Source: Novosphingobium umbonatum (GTDB lineage: Bacteria > Pseudomonadota > Alphaproteobacteria > Sphingomonadales > Sphingomonadaceae). Taken from it: a stretch of DNA of 64,000 nt. The first letter of the stretch is position 1. Each line of letters begins with the position of its first letter. Location of the stretch: positions 62,001 through 126,000 of the forward strand of contig NZ_SACO01000002.1 of the NCBI RefSeq assembly GCF_004005905.1, in the 5' to 3' direction. Made by a program: the position numbers and the translations under genes. The notes under the pieces were generated by a model that worked only from the letters and a program-made list of their open reading frames with translations, was not told the origin of the DNA and did not search any database. Shown here in pieces: positions 17,489-26,104 of the stretch.

Positions 17489-18475
17489 CTACAGCATCTT
17501 CCGCAGGTTCATCAGCACGGTTTGCCGCGCGGTGAACATCGCCAAAGCAATGGCAGCCAAGGGCACCAGTGCAATCACCAGCCAATCGCCCGCCTCCAGC
17601 GCGCCACCGGCCACCAGCCCCGCGCCCAAAGCGCCAAAGCGCTGGCCCAGCAGCATCACCGCCATGCCGCCCACCGCCAGCCCCACCGCGCCGCCCAACA
17701 TCGCGTCCAGCCCGATGGCGCGCTGAAAAATGCGGGCGATCTGCGCATCGGTGCCACCCAGATTATGCACGATCTCGATCGTTTCATGATGCGCGCCCAG
17801 CGCCGAACGCGCCGCCAGCACCACCGCCGCCGACAGCGCCACCGCCAGCAACCCCACCATCGCCAGCGCCAGCCAGCGCAGCGAATCAATCGCATCAAAC
17901 ACCGGCGCCAACCAGTTCGATTGCGCATCCACCCGCGCGGCAGGGGCCACACTGGCCAGCACCTCGCGCAGGTCGGCCAGATTGCGGGAATTGGCCGCAG
18001 ATTTCAGCCGGACATCGATCAAGGCGGGCACGGGCAACATGTCCCCATCGCCCGATGCCATGCCCAGCCATGGGTTGAGCAATTGATCCACCTCGGCCTG
18101 CGGCACCAGACGCACGCTGTCCACGCCCGCCAAGGGCTGCAAGGCCCCCAAAGCAGCCTGCGCCTGCGCCTGCCTCTGCGCGGGCAAGGCCTCCACGATT
18201 TGCACCGTGACCCCGCCCGCCACATCCACCGCCGCCGCATTGGCAATATGGCGCAGGGCAAGGCCGGTGGCTGCCGCCACCACGGTCAGGGCCACCATAA
18301 TGGCGATCACCCAAGGCGTAGGGCCAGACAGGCGCGCCTGCGGGAACAGCACGCCCCCGCCCACACCGCCAAAGGGACGCCAGCCCCGCAATGGTCCCTG
18401 CTGCGCCACCAGAGGCGTGTCATCGGGCGGTGGCGGGGGAGTCGAGGCAGCTTCCGAAGCGGCAATATCGATCAC
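17489..18475 (-). CDS. ftsX: Cell division ABC-transporter-type permease FtsX
   Basis: Transmembrane partner of FtsE that relays ATPase-driven signals to periplasmic peptidoglycan hydrolases at the septum. The 328-residue protein has a Pro-rich cytoplasmic tail (about 1-50), a first helix (about 54-76), a periplasmic loop of about 115 residues and three further helices (about 197-222, 245-275, 290-316), the expected four-helix FtsX layout. It overlaps ftsE by 4 bases. Confidence 0.92.
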   Translation of the reverse strand: MIDIAASEAASTPPPPPDDTPLVAQQGPLRGWRPFGGVGGGVLFPQARLSGPTPWVIAIMVALTVVAAATGLALRHIANAAAVDVAGGVTVQIVEALPAQRQAQAQAALGALQPLAGVDSVRLVPQAEVDQLLNPWLGMASGDGDMLPVPALIDVRLKSAANSRNLADLREVLASVAPAARVDAQSNWLAPVFDAIDSLRWLALAMVGLLAVALSAAVVLAARSALGAHHETIEIVHNLGGTDAQIARIFQRAIGLDAMLGGAVGLAVGGMAVMLLGQRFGALGAGLVAGGALEAGDWLVIALVPLAAIALAMFTARQTVLMNLRKML

Positions 18476-19197
18476 AGGCCCGCCCCCAAGGGAGTCTGCC
18501 GCTTGGGCGGATAGCGCAAGGCACCGGTCGGATCGCTCATCCTGCCCTTGTCCAGACGCATGATCAAACTGTCGGGCAGCCGTTGCAACAGGTTCATATC
18601 GTGGGTGGCCACCACCACGGTCGTCCCCAAACGATTGAGCGCTTCAAACAGACGGAGCAATTTGACCGCCATGTCGGAATCCACATTGCCGGTCGGTTCG
18701 TCCGCTACCAGCAATTCGGGGCGACCGATCACCGCACGGGCGATCGCCACGCGCTGCTGCTCTCCGCCCGACAAGGATGCAGGCCGCGCCGCCATCCGGT
18801 CGGCCAGCCCCACCCATGCCAGCATATCGGCCACAGGGCGCGCCACATCGCGTTCATCCATACCCGCCATCCGCAGGGGCAGCGCTACATTGTCAAAGGC
18901 CGATAGATGGGGAACAAGACGATAATCCTGATAAACCACCCCGATCCTGCGACGAAAACCGGGCAGGCGATCACGCGGCAGGCTGACCGCATCGGTGCCA
19001 AACAGGCTGATCACCCCGCGCGAGGGGCGCTGCGCCAGATAGAGCATACGCAGCAGCGAGGACTTGCCCGCCCCACTGGCGCCGGTCAGGAAATAAAACT
19101 GGCCCGCAAACAGCGAGAAGGACACATCGCACAGCACTTCCCTATCCGTGCCATAGCGCAGGCCCACATTGTCGAAACGGGCGATAGCGCCGGTCAT
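18472..19197 (-). CDS. ftsE: Cell division ATP-binding protein FtsE
   Basis: ATPase of the FtsEX complex. The 241-residue protein carries Walker A G39-ASGAGKSS, Q-loop (VYQDYRL), ABC signature LSGGEQQR, Walker B ELLVADEPTGNVD and the His switch THD, all intact. The ATG at 19197 has GGGAGAGGG just upstream; the open frame extends 159 bases further without support. First gene of ftsE-ftsX-ydcF-plsC; divergent from the zinc-ribbon gene. Confidence 0.95.
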   Translation of the reverse strand: MTGAIARFDNVGLRYGTDREVLCDVSFSLFAGQFYFLTGASGAGKSSLLRMLYLAQRPSRGVISLFGTDAVSLPRDRLPGFRRRIGVVYQDYRLVPHLSAFDNVALPLRMAGMDERDVARPVADMLAWVGLADRMAARPASLSGGEQQRVAIARAVIGRPELLVADEPTGNVDSDMAVKLLRLFEALNRLGTTVVVATHDMNLLQRLPDSLIMRLDKGRMSDPTGALRYPPKRQTPLGAGL

Positions 19198-19399
19198 TGC
19201 CCTCTCCCCATGGCCAAACAGGGACAGGCCCCCGGTCCACATGGCAGGGCAACAGCAGGGGCGCGGTTCATCATCACTCTCCAGCCTATAGTATGCCTGA
19301 GCGCAGGAAAAAAGGGCGGTGGAAAAATGGGCATAAACCGCGGCTGAATGTTGCATTCATCTTGTATGCGGATGGCGTATCATGCTTTAGAATGGATTT

Positions 19400-20230
19400 A
19401 TGATTATCGCATGCCCCGCCTGTGCGACACGCTACGCCGTTCCCGACGGTGCCATCGGCGTGGACGGGCGCACCGTGCGTTGCGCCAAATGCCGCCATAG
19501 CTGGTTTCAGGAAGGCCCAGCCTTGGTCGAAGCCATGGCGCAAGCCTTTCGCGTGGCTGATCCTGTGGCCGAACCTGTGGCCGCCGCGCCTGTTGCGACG
19601 CCGGAACCGGCACCGCAGGCGGCGCCGCGACCCGCACCCGCCTTTCACGATGCGGATGACCTGCCCCCGCCTCCTCCGATCGCTCCGGTCAACGCCACTG
19701 CTACTGCCTCCACGGTGCAGGCGGCCAATGCAGCCCTGCATGAACCGGCGGAGGGGCCGGACGAAGATTACGCCTCCAGCTTTGCCCATGAGCCACCCTT
19801 CCGCCCCCGCCGCAATCCGGCGCGGCTGTGGACGGCATTGGCGGTTGGCTTTGCATTGGTGACAACCGGAGCCATGGCGGCGGTGGCCAAATTCGGCGTG
19901 CCGGAATGGCTGCCCATCGCCCATGCCCCGCAAGTTGCGCCTGATCTGAAGCTGAGCTTTCCCGCTGGCAAGCAGGAGCGCCGTCCGCTGGCCAATGGCA
20001 ATGATTATTTCAACATTTCCGGCACAGTGACCAACACCGGACAACAGCGCCGCAATGTACCCGGCCTGGTGATCGTCATGCGGGATGCGCGCAACCGCGC
20101 GGTCTATTCGGTCGAAGTCGCCCCGCCCAAGGCGGTGCTGGCCCCGGGCGAGAGTCAGGCAATCAACACCGCCATTGTCGACGCACCCAAATCCGCCGTG
20201 GCCGCCGAAGTGCAGTGGAAGCAGTCCTGA
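19400..20230 (+). CDS. Zinc-ribbon (MJ0042-type) membrane protein
   Basis: A 276-residue protein with an N-terminal zinc ribbon (C5-xx-C8 and C28-xx-C31, MIIACPACATRYAVPDGAIG start), a Pro/Ala-rich linker (about 48-140), one transmembrane helix (about 143-163) and a C-terminal DUF3426-like beta domain (ISGTVTNTGQQRRNVPGLVIVMRD). This architecture is common next to ftsEX in sphingomonads. Function is unknown; a regulatory or scaffold role in division is possible because of the divergent ftsE. Confidence 0.88.
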   Translation: MIIACPACATRYAVPDGAIGVDGRTVRCAKCRHSWFQEGPALVEAMAQAFRVADPVAEPVAAAPVATPEPAPQAAPRPAPAFHDADDLPPPPPIAPVNATATASTVQAANAALHEPAEGPDEDYASSFAHEPPFRPRRNPARLWTALAVGFALVTTGAMAAVAKFGVPEWLPIAHAPQVAPDLKLSFPAGKQERRPLANGNDYFNISGTVTNTGQQRRNVPGLVIVMRDARNRAVYSVEVAPPKAVLAPGESQAINTAIVDAPKSAVAAEVQWKQS

Positions 20231-20377
20231 GCCTGACCGCTATCGTTGCCAGCACCTTGGCGATTTGACAAAAGTTTCAATTCTCCGCTTGCCACCCCCC
20301 AAAGCTTCTGTTAGGGGCGCCCTCCTACCCCCCAAGGGCGGCTCGAACATGGTTTCGTAGCATGGTCCTTCTGACGT

Positions 20378-20464
20378 GCGGTCATGGCGGAATTGGTAGA
20401 CGCGCAACGTTGAGGTCGTTGTGGGCGAAAGCCCGTGGAAGTTCGAGTCTTCTTGACCGCACCA
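20378..20464 (+). tRNA. tRNA-Leu (GAG)
   Basis: An 87-base class II tRNA. Acceptor GCGGTCA (20378-20384) pairs with TGACCGC (20454-20460), and CCA is encoded. The anticodon stem CAACG/CGTTG holds loop TTGAGGT, anticodon GAG, reading CUC and CUU. The long variable arm GGGC-GAAA-GCCC and T-arm with GTTCGAGTC are typical of leucine tRNAs. No att-like duplication or integrase is nearby. Confidence 0.97.
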
Positions 20465-20540
20465 GGCATTCCGACACAGACAGATCACAGCCTTCGGGCA
20501 GCTCCTATCGGTCTGCGGCTCCCTTCCCACTGTGCCCAAG

Positions 20541-20575
20541 AAAAAACCGGACCCTTCGCTGGTGAAGAATCCGGC
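20541..20575 (-). terminator. Rho-independent terminator of the maltodextrin operon
   Basis: On the minus strand CCGGA-TT-CTTC, loop ACCAGC, GAAG-GG-TCCGG is followed by TTTTTT, 27 bases past the GH97 stop. It ends the long operon that begins with the TonB receptor. Confidence 0.85.
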
Positions 20576-20601
20576 TGTTTCGTGTCACGGCATCATGATG
20601 C

Positions 20602-22647
20602 CTATTTCAACAGTTTCAACTGTATCGCCGCCCCGCCACCGGGCGCCAGCCAGAGCGAGAGCTTGTCGCCCTTTTTCACCACGCGGGTTTCATAGGCGAT
20701 CCTGTGGCGCGCATCGGTCAGGTAAGTCGCGCCCTCGCCATCCTTGTAGATCGTGGCCTTGTAGCTCTTGCCCGCCGTCAGGAAGTCCATGTCCAGCGTC
20801 ACATCGCGCGCTGTGGCATCATTGACCCCGCCCACATACCAATCCTCCCCCGCGCGGTCCTTGCGGGCGAATAGGGCATATTCGCCCACCTCGCCCGCGA
20901 TCAGGTGGCTTTCCGACCAATCGGCGGGCACCTGACGGATGAATTCCAGCTCTTTGGGATGGGCAGCCAGATTTTCGATAAAATCGGCCGCCATCTGGAT
21001 CGGGGAATAGATGGCCAGATAAAGCCCCAATTGCTTGGCCAAGGTCGAGGCCAAGGGCACATGGTTGGCTCCTTCCAGACTGAGCACACCGGGCGTAAAA
21101 TCCATCGGGCCGGACAAGAGGCGGGTATAGACCAGCGTCGGCTCATGCGAGGGGCCGTTGGCGAATTGGCCCCAAGCGTTATATTCCATGCCGCGTGCGC
21201 CTTCGCGGTCGATCCAGTTGGGATAGGTGCGGCGTAGGCCAGTGTCCTTCACCGGCTCATGCGCGTTGACGGCGATGTGATATTTCGCGGCCGTCTGCAC
21301 CACGCGCAAATGGTGCTGCACCTGCCGTTGGCCATCGTGCCATTCCATGCAGATCTTGGCCGGTTCTGCGGCACAGGGCGCCTGCACCCCGCCCATATCG
21401 GCCACATAGCCGGTCTTGACCGCCCTTACCCCCAGACTGTCATACAGCTTCATCGCATCGTCCAACTGGGCTTCGTAATTGGCAATATTGCCGCCCGTCT
21501 CATGATGGCCGATCAGCCCCACGCCCTTTTTGGCGGCATAGGCGGTTACCGCTTTCAGGTCGAAATCGGGCGTGGCCTGGGTAAAGCTGAAATCCTGCCC
21601 CGTGCCGAACCAATTGCCGTTCCAGCCCTTGTCCCAGCCTTCGACCAGCACGCTGCCAAAACCATGTTTGGCGGCAAAGTCGATATATTGCTTGGCGCGT
21701 TCCGTGGTGGCCCCATGGCGCGGCCCTTCGGCCCATGTCCAGTCGCCACGGATCATGCCCCACCAGATGCCGATATATTTCTGCGGCTTGAAATAGCTGA
21801 CATCGCCAATCTTGTTAGGCTCGTTCAGATTAAGCTCCAGATCATTCTCGACCAGATCCGCCGCTTTGTCGCCAATGCGGATCGTGCGCCATGGCGTGTT
21901 GAAAGGCAGGCTGCGCAACACGCGCGGCCCTTGGCTGGAGGGCGAGAGGGTGGAGCGGAATTTCTGCCCCTCGGCGCGTTTGAACCACATGGCGGAATAA
22001 TCCACCAGCGCCGCCTCGTGGAAGGAGAGATGCGTGCCATCCTCCAACCGCATGGTGATCGGCGTATGGGCAGTGGCCACCGCGTCAATCGGGGTCTTTT
22101 GATAGACCTGTTCATAGCGGTTCCATTCCCCGCCAGCGATCCACCAGGCCGTACCCTTGCCCGCGATGTTGAACTCGGTCAGTTCATCGGCAATTTTCAT
22201 GGTGGATAGCGCGGCCTGTTTGGGCAACTCGTAACGGAAACCCACGCCCTTATCGAACAGGCGGACATGCACATCCATCAACCGCTCGCCCCAATCCTTG
22301 GACTGGCGGAAATGGACGGTGATCTCGTTATAATGGTCGCGCACATAGCGGCGCTCGCCCCAAGGCTGCTCCCAAGTGCTGTCGCCCTTGCCCGTGTCCG
22401 CGCCGGTGATGGTCCATCCACGCAGCATCGGCAGACCATCGCTCAGGATAAATCCAAGGGAAGATGGCGCGATCAGCAGCTTGCCCTTGCGGGTGATGCT
22501 ATATTGGGCATGGCCATCATTGTCGGTGGTAAAGCCGATAGCGATCGATCCATCGGGCGAAGTGGCACCATAGGAGGCAGGCGCCTGCGCATGGGCGACC
22601 ACAGGCGCAAGTGCCAATACGAAAGAGAGCGGAGCAAGAAGGCGCAT
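20602..22647 (-). CDS. Glycoside hydrolase family 97 alpha-glucosidase (SusB-like)
   Basis: A 681-residue enzyme with a Sec signal peptide (about 1-20, VVAHA) and the GH97 core, a barrel with signature FGSVLVEGWDKGWN. The two base glutamates of the inverting branch appear as E383 (HHETGG) and E464 (NAHEPVK), and the acid as E488 (GARGMEYN), so it should be an inverting, calcium-dependent alpha-glucosidase acting on maltooligosaccharides in the periplasm. ATG at 22647 is preceded by GGAG at 9 bases. It is the last gene of the operon, 23 bases after the GH13 gene. Confidence 0.92.
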   Translation of the reverse strand: MRLLAPLSFVLALAPVVAHAQAPASYGATSPDGSIAIGFTTDNDGHAQYSITRKGKLLIAPSSLGFILSDGLPMLRGWTITGADTGKGDSTWEQPWGERRYVRDHYNEITVHFRQSKDWGERLMDVHVRLFDKGVGFRYELPKQAALSTMKIADELTEFNIAGKGTAWWIAGGEWNRYEQVYQKTPIDAVATAHTPITMRLEDGTHLSFHEAALVDYSAMWFKRAEGQKFRSTLSPSSQGPRVLRSLPFNTPWRTIRIGDKAADLVENDLELNLNEPNKIGDVSYFKPQKYIGIWWGMIRGDWTWAEGPRHGATTERAKQYIDFAAKHGFGSVLVEGWDKGWNGNWFGTGQDFSFTQATPDFDLKAVTAYAAKKGVGLIGHHETGGNIANYEAQLDDAMKLYDSLGVRAVKTGYVADMGGVQAPCAAEPAKICMEWHDGQRQVQHHLRVVQTAAKYHIAVNAHEPVKDTGLRRTYPNWIDREGARGMEYNAWGQFANGPSHEPTLVYTRLLSGPMDFTPGVLSLEGANHVPLASTLAKQLGLYLAIYSPIQMAADFIENLAAHPKELEFIRQVPADWSESHLIAGEVGEYALFARKDRAGEDWYVGGVNDATARDVTLDMDFLTAGKSYKATIYKDGEGATYLTDARHRIAYETRVVKKGDKLSLWLAPGGGAAIQLKLLK

Positions 22648-22670
22648 TTTACTATTCTCCAGAAATCGGT

Positions 22671-24272
22671 TCACGCCATCCGCACAAAGATGGCGCCATA
22701 GGCAGGCAGGCCGCGCATATCCGCGCCATTTAGCGCCAGCAGCACGTCCCCCTCGGGCGCGTCATAGGCCAAAGGCTGCGCGCCCAGATTGAAGGCACAA
22801 TGCAACGCCTCGCCCCCATCGCGGCGGGTAAAGCTCAAGAGGTTACCCTCGGCGCGCAGATCCTCCATCGTGCCGGTCAACAGGGCGGGATGGGCGCGGC
22901 GCAGGGCGATCAGGCAGCGGGTCCAGTTCAGTTGGCTATCTGTGTCCTCCCCCTGCACATCGGCTGCGCGGGCCATATTGGCGGGGGATAGCGGCAGCCA
23001 TGGCTCGCCGGTGGTGAAGCCGCCGTGGTCCGCCCCTGCCACCCAGGGCATAGGCGTGCGCACGCCATCGCGGCTGAGAGTCAGGGGCCAATTGGCAATC
23101 GCTTCGGGGTCTTTGAGCAGATGGAACGGGATGTCATCCTGCGTCAGCCCCAATTCCTGCCCCTGAAACAGGAATGCATTGCCGCGCAAAGCCAGCAGCA
23201 GCGCCATAGTCATACGCGCAAAGGCCGGACGATGCCCCTCCTCCACCCAGCGCGAGACATGGCGCGGGGCATCGTGGTTTTCAAAAGCCCAGCTTGGCCA
23301 GCCTTCGCTGCGGCCGTTACTGTCCGGCTCGCCGGTCCATGCGCCTTGCGTCTTGGCCACCAATGCGGGGGTTAAAGCCTCGGCATAGAGGAAGTCGAAA
23401 CTATAGGCGCTGTTGAGCCGCGTCTCGCCAGCGGTATAGGCCTTCATCAGCGGATCGGCATCATCCCCGCCAATCTCGGCCACGGTGAAAGTGGCGCCTG
23501 CCTGCCGACAGACCGCCGCGATCTCCTCGATAAAGCCCACCACATCGGGATGGTTCATGCTGTTGGTTTTCAGCTGGAAATCATAGGGGCGCGTGCGCGG
23601 CTTTCCCGTATCGGGCGCGGGTGGATTATCGGCAAAATCGGGATCGAACATCGCATGGTTGAGCGCGTCGATGCGAAACCCGTCCACCCCGCGAGCCAGC
23701 CAGAAGCGCAGCACATCCAGACAGGCCTCGCGCACGGCGGGATTATGGCCATTGAGCTGGGGCTGGCTGCTCAGGAACTGGTGCATGTAATATTGCTGGC
23801 GGCGCGCGTCCCATGTCCATGCCGGACCGCCAAACACCGACTGCCAATTGTTGGGCGGCGTGCCATCGGCATTGGCATCGCGCCAGACATACCAGTCGGC
23901 CTTGTCATTATCCCTGTCGGCGCGGCTTTGCGAAAACCATGCATGGGCGTCGCTGGTATGGGCAAAGACCATGTCGATCATCACTTTCAACCCCAGCGCA
24001 TGGGCGCGGGCCACCAGCGCGTCGAAATCGGCCAGAGTGCCAAAGATCGGATCGACATCGCAATAATCGGCCACATCATAGCCGAAATCGGCCATCGGGC
24101 TGGTGTAGAAAGGGCTGATCCAGATGGCGTCCACGCCAAGGCTGGCCACATGGTCGAGACGGGCGGTGATGCCGGGCAGATCGCCAATGCCATCGCCATT
24201 GCTGTCGGCAAAGCTGCGGGGATAGATTTGATAAATGGTGGCGCCGCGCCACCAGTCTTGAGAGAGGGTCAT
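22671..24272 (-). CDS. GH13 alpha-glucosidase / oligo-1,6-glucosidase type
   Basis: A 533-residue cytoplasmic GH13 enzyme without a signal peptide. The core motifs are intact: FGYDVADYCDVDP, the nucleophile Asp in GFRIDALNH, the acid Glu in VAEIGG, and ENHDAPRH. It hydrolyses short alpha-glucosides delivered by the locus. The ATG at 24272 has AAGGAG 8 bases upstream; the longer frame lies inside the neighbour. It overlaps the end of the preceding GH13 gene by 4 bases. Confidence 0.93.
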   Translation of the reverse strand: MTLSQDWWRGATIYQIYPRSFADSNGDGIGDLPGITARLDHVASLGVDAIWISPFYTSPMADFGYDVADYCDVDPIFGTLADFDALVARAHALGLKVMIDMVFAHTSDAHAWFSQSRADRDNDKADWYVWRDANADGTPPNNWQSVFGGPAWTWDARRQQYYMHQFLSSQPQLNGHNPAVREACLDVLRFWLARGVDGFRIDALNHAMFDPDFADNPPAPDTGKPRTRPYDFQLKTNSMNHPDVVGFIEEIAAVCRQAGATFTVAEIGGDDADPLMKAYTAGETRLNSAYSFDFLYAEALTPALVAKTQGAWTGEPDSNGRSEGWPSWAFENHDAPRHVSRWVEEGHRPAFARMTMALLLALRGNAFLFQGQELGLTQDDIPFHLLKDPEAIANWPLTLSRDGVRTPMPWVAGADHGGFTTGEPWLPLSPANMARAADVQGEDTDSQLNWTRCLIALRRAHPALLTGTMEDLRAEGNLLSFTRRDGGEALHCAFNLGAQPLAYDAPEGDVLLALNGADMRGLPAYGAIFVRMA

Positions 24273-26104
24273 CGGGGGGACTCCTTGATAGCGGCACAGA
24301 CCGCATAGCCCAAGGCAGGCAAGGTGATGCCAAGGCTGCCGGGCGCGCTGGCCATGGCGGGGCAAGTGCCTGCCAAGGCCTTGAAATGCAGCGAGGATGG
24401 ATCGGTGGCGATCTGCAAGGTGACAGGCTGATCGCCGGTGTTGAAGGCCAGCACCACTTCGCGGCCCGTGGCGGGGTCAAAGCGCGAAACGGCCAGCAAT
24501 CCTGTTTCCGTCGCCGCGCGCAACAGGCTGCGGCCAGAGGTCAAGGCGGGGGTTGCGCGGCGGATCTGCGCCAAACGGGCAATTTCACGATAGAGCGGGT
24601 GGTCGGGGCGATAATTGTCCTGCGCGGTGGTGGCGGCGGTGCCGACCAGCGCGTCCTCATTATAGGAGGCGACCTGACTGGCGAACATATCCTGCCTTGC
24701 GGCCTGATCATCGCCCTTGCCCGCAAAGCCTTGTTCATCGCCGGAATAGATGGTGGGCACACCGCGCAGGGTCAGCAGCATGGCATGGCCCAGCAGATCG
24801 CGCGCCAGCCATTCCTTGCCGTCCATATCGGGCCGCGCTTTGCGCAGGGAATAGGCAAAGCGGCCCGCATCATGGTTGCCAAGGAAAGTGGGCAATTGCA
24901 GCGCGGCTTTCTCCCCGCCCTGATACAACACATCGCCATCGGCCCATTGCGCCAGTTCGGCCACGCCAACGCCCAAAGGCTTGCCCCCCGCCGCATCCAC
25001 CGCCGCGCGCATGAAGGCAAAATCCAGCACCGCAGGCAGGCCCGCCTTGCGCGTCCAGCCTGCCAGCAGCGCGGGGTCCATCTCCCCTGTCGCCACTTCG
25101 CCAAAGATATGGAAATTGGGGATGCCCTTGGCCCGCGCCTTGGCCTTGATGGCGGGCACAAAGCTCTGCCAAAACTCGGGGTTCACATGTTTGGCGGTGT
25201 CGATGCGGAAACCGTCAATGCCAAAACGCTCAATCCAGCTGGCGTAAATATCGATGAAGCCCTGTACCACGCGCGGGTTTTCGGTGGCCAGATCATCCAG
25301 CCCGACAAAATCGCCATAGCGGGCGCTCTCGCCCTTCCAGTCGGTGTTGCCGCGATTGTGATACCAGCGCGGATCATTGAGCCATGCCGGATTTTTCACA
25401 TGCTCCTCGCCCGCGGGCACATAGGGCGTATAGGCAAAGGAAGGATCGGTCAGCCGCGCCCAATTGGCGGGGCCGGGGTTGTGGTCGCCGGCAAAACCGG
25501 CGTTGATCGGCGCGCCCGCCACCCCGCCCCGCCGCGAAAAGGGATAATCGGCAAGGCTGCGATAGGGATAGGCTTGCGCCGCCCCTTCGCGATACTGGAT
25601 CACGTCGGCCGTGTGGTTGACGATAATGTCCATATAGACCTTGATCCCGCGCGCATGGGCGGCGTTGACCAACTGGCGGAAATCCTCATCCGTGCCGAAA
25701 TGCGGGTCGACATGCAGGAAATCGGTGATCCAATAGCCATGATAGCCTGCCGATTCATCGCCCTTGGGCCCCTGCACCGGCTTGTTCTTGAAAATCGGCC
25801 CCAGCCAGATCGCGCTGGCGCCCAGCCCCTGGATATAGTCCAGCCTGTCGGTCAGACCTTTGAGATCACCGCCATGATAGAAGCCCTTATGCGCGGGGTC
25901 AAAGCCGGTTGACAGCCGGTCGCCGCTTAATCCGCCGCGATCATTGGAAGGATCGCCATTGGCAAAGCGATCGGGCAGGACGAAATAGATCACCTCCTGC
26001 TCGGGCTTTCTGGCACGCATCTGCGACAGGGCGCTGGCCTGTTTTGCCTCCGCCTGCGCGCCCAGCGCCATGGCCGCCAAGGCAAGGATCAGCGCCCCCT
26101 TCAT
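24269..26104 (-). CDS. Secreted GH13 alpha-amylase / cyclomaltodextrinase type
   Basis: A 611-residue GH13 enzyme with a signal peptide (MKGALILALAAMALGAQAEA). Motifs: GYWITDFLHVDPHFGT, MDIIVNHTAD, nucleophile Asp in GFRIDTAKH, acid Glu in HIFGEV, and FLGNHDAGR. A C-terminal beta-sandwich follows the barrel. It would act in the periplasm, cutting maltodextrins or cyclodextrins entering through the TonB receptor. The ATG overlaps the halogenase stop by 4 bases; the upstream extension is not supported. Confidence 0.93.
   Translation of the reverse strand: MKGALILALAAMALGAQAEAKQASALSQMRARKPEQEVIYFVLPDRFANGDPSNDRGGLSGDRLSTGFDPAHKGFYHGGDLKGLTDRLDYIQGLGASAIWLGPIFKNKPVQGPKGDESAGYHGYWITDFLHVDPHFGTDEDFRQLVNAAHARGIKVYMDIIVNHTADVIQYREGAAQAYPYRSLADYPFSRRGGVAGAPINAGFAGDHNPGPANWARLTDPSFAYTPYVPAGEEHVKNPAWLNDPRWYHNRGNTDWKGESARYGDFVGLDDLATENPRVVQGFIDIYASWIERFGIDGFRIDTAKHVNPEFWQSFVPAIKAKARAKGIPNFHIFGEVATGEMDPALLAGWTRKAGLPAVLDFAFMRAAVDAAGGKPLGVGVAELAQWADGDVLYQGGEKAALQLPTFLGNHDAGRFAYSLRKARPDMDGKEWLARDLLGHAMLLTLRGVPTIYSGDEQGFAGKGDDQAARQDMFASQVASYNEDALVGTAATTAQDNYRPDHPLYREIARLAQIRRATPALTSGRSLLRAATETGLLAVSRFDPATGREVVLAFNTGDQPVTLQIATDPSSLHFKALAGTCPAMASAPGSLGITLPALGYAVCAAIKESPR

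Noticed and set aside
20378..20464. tRNA-Leu as an integration site for the sugar locus
   Set aside because: No integrase, no repeated tRNA 3' end in the following 13 kb and no change in gene style; the locus looks resident.
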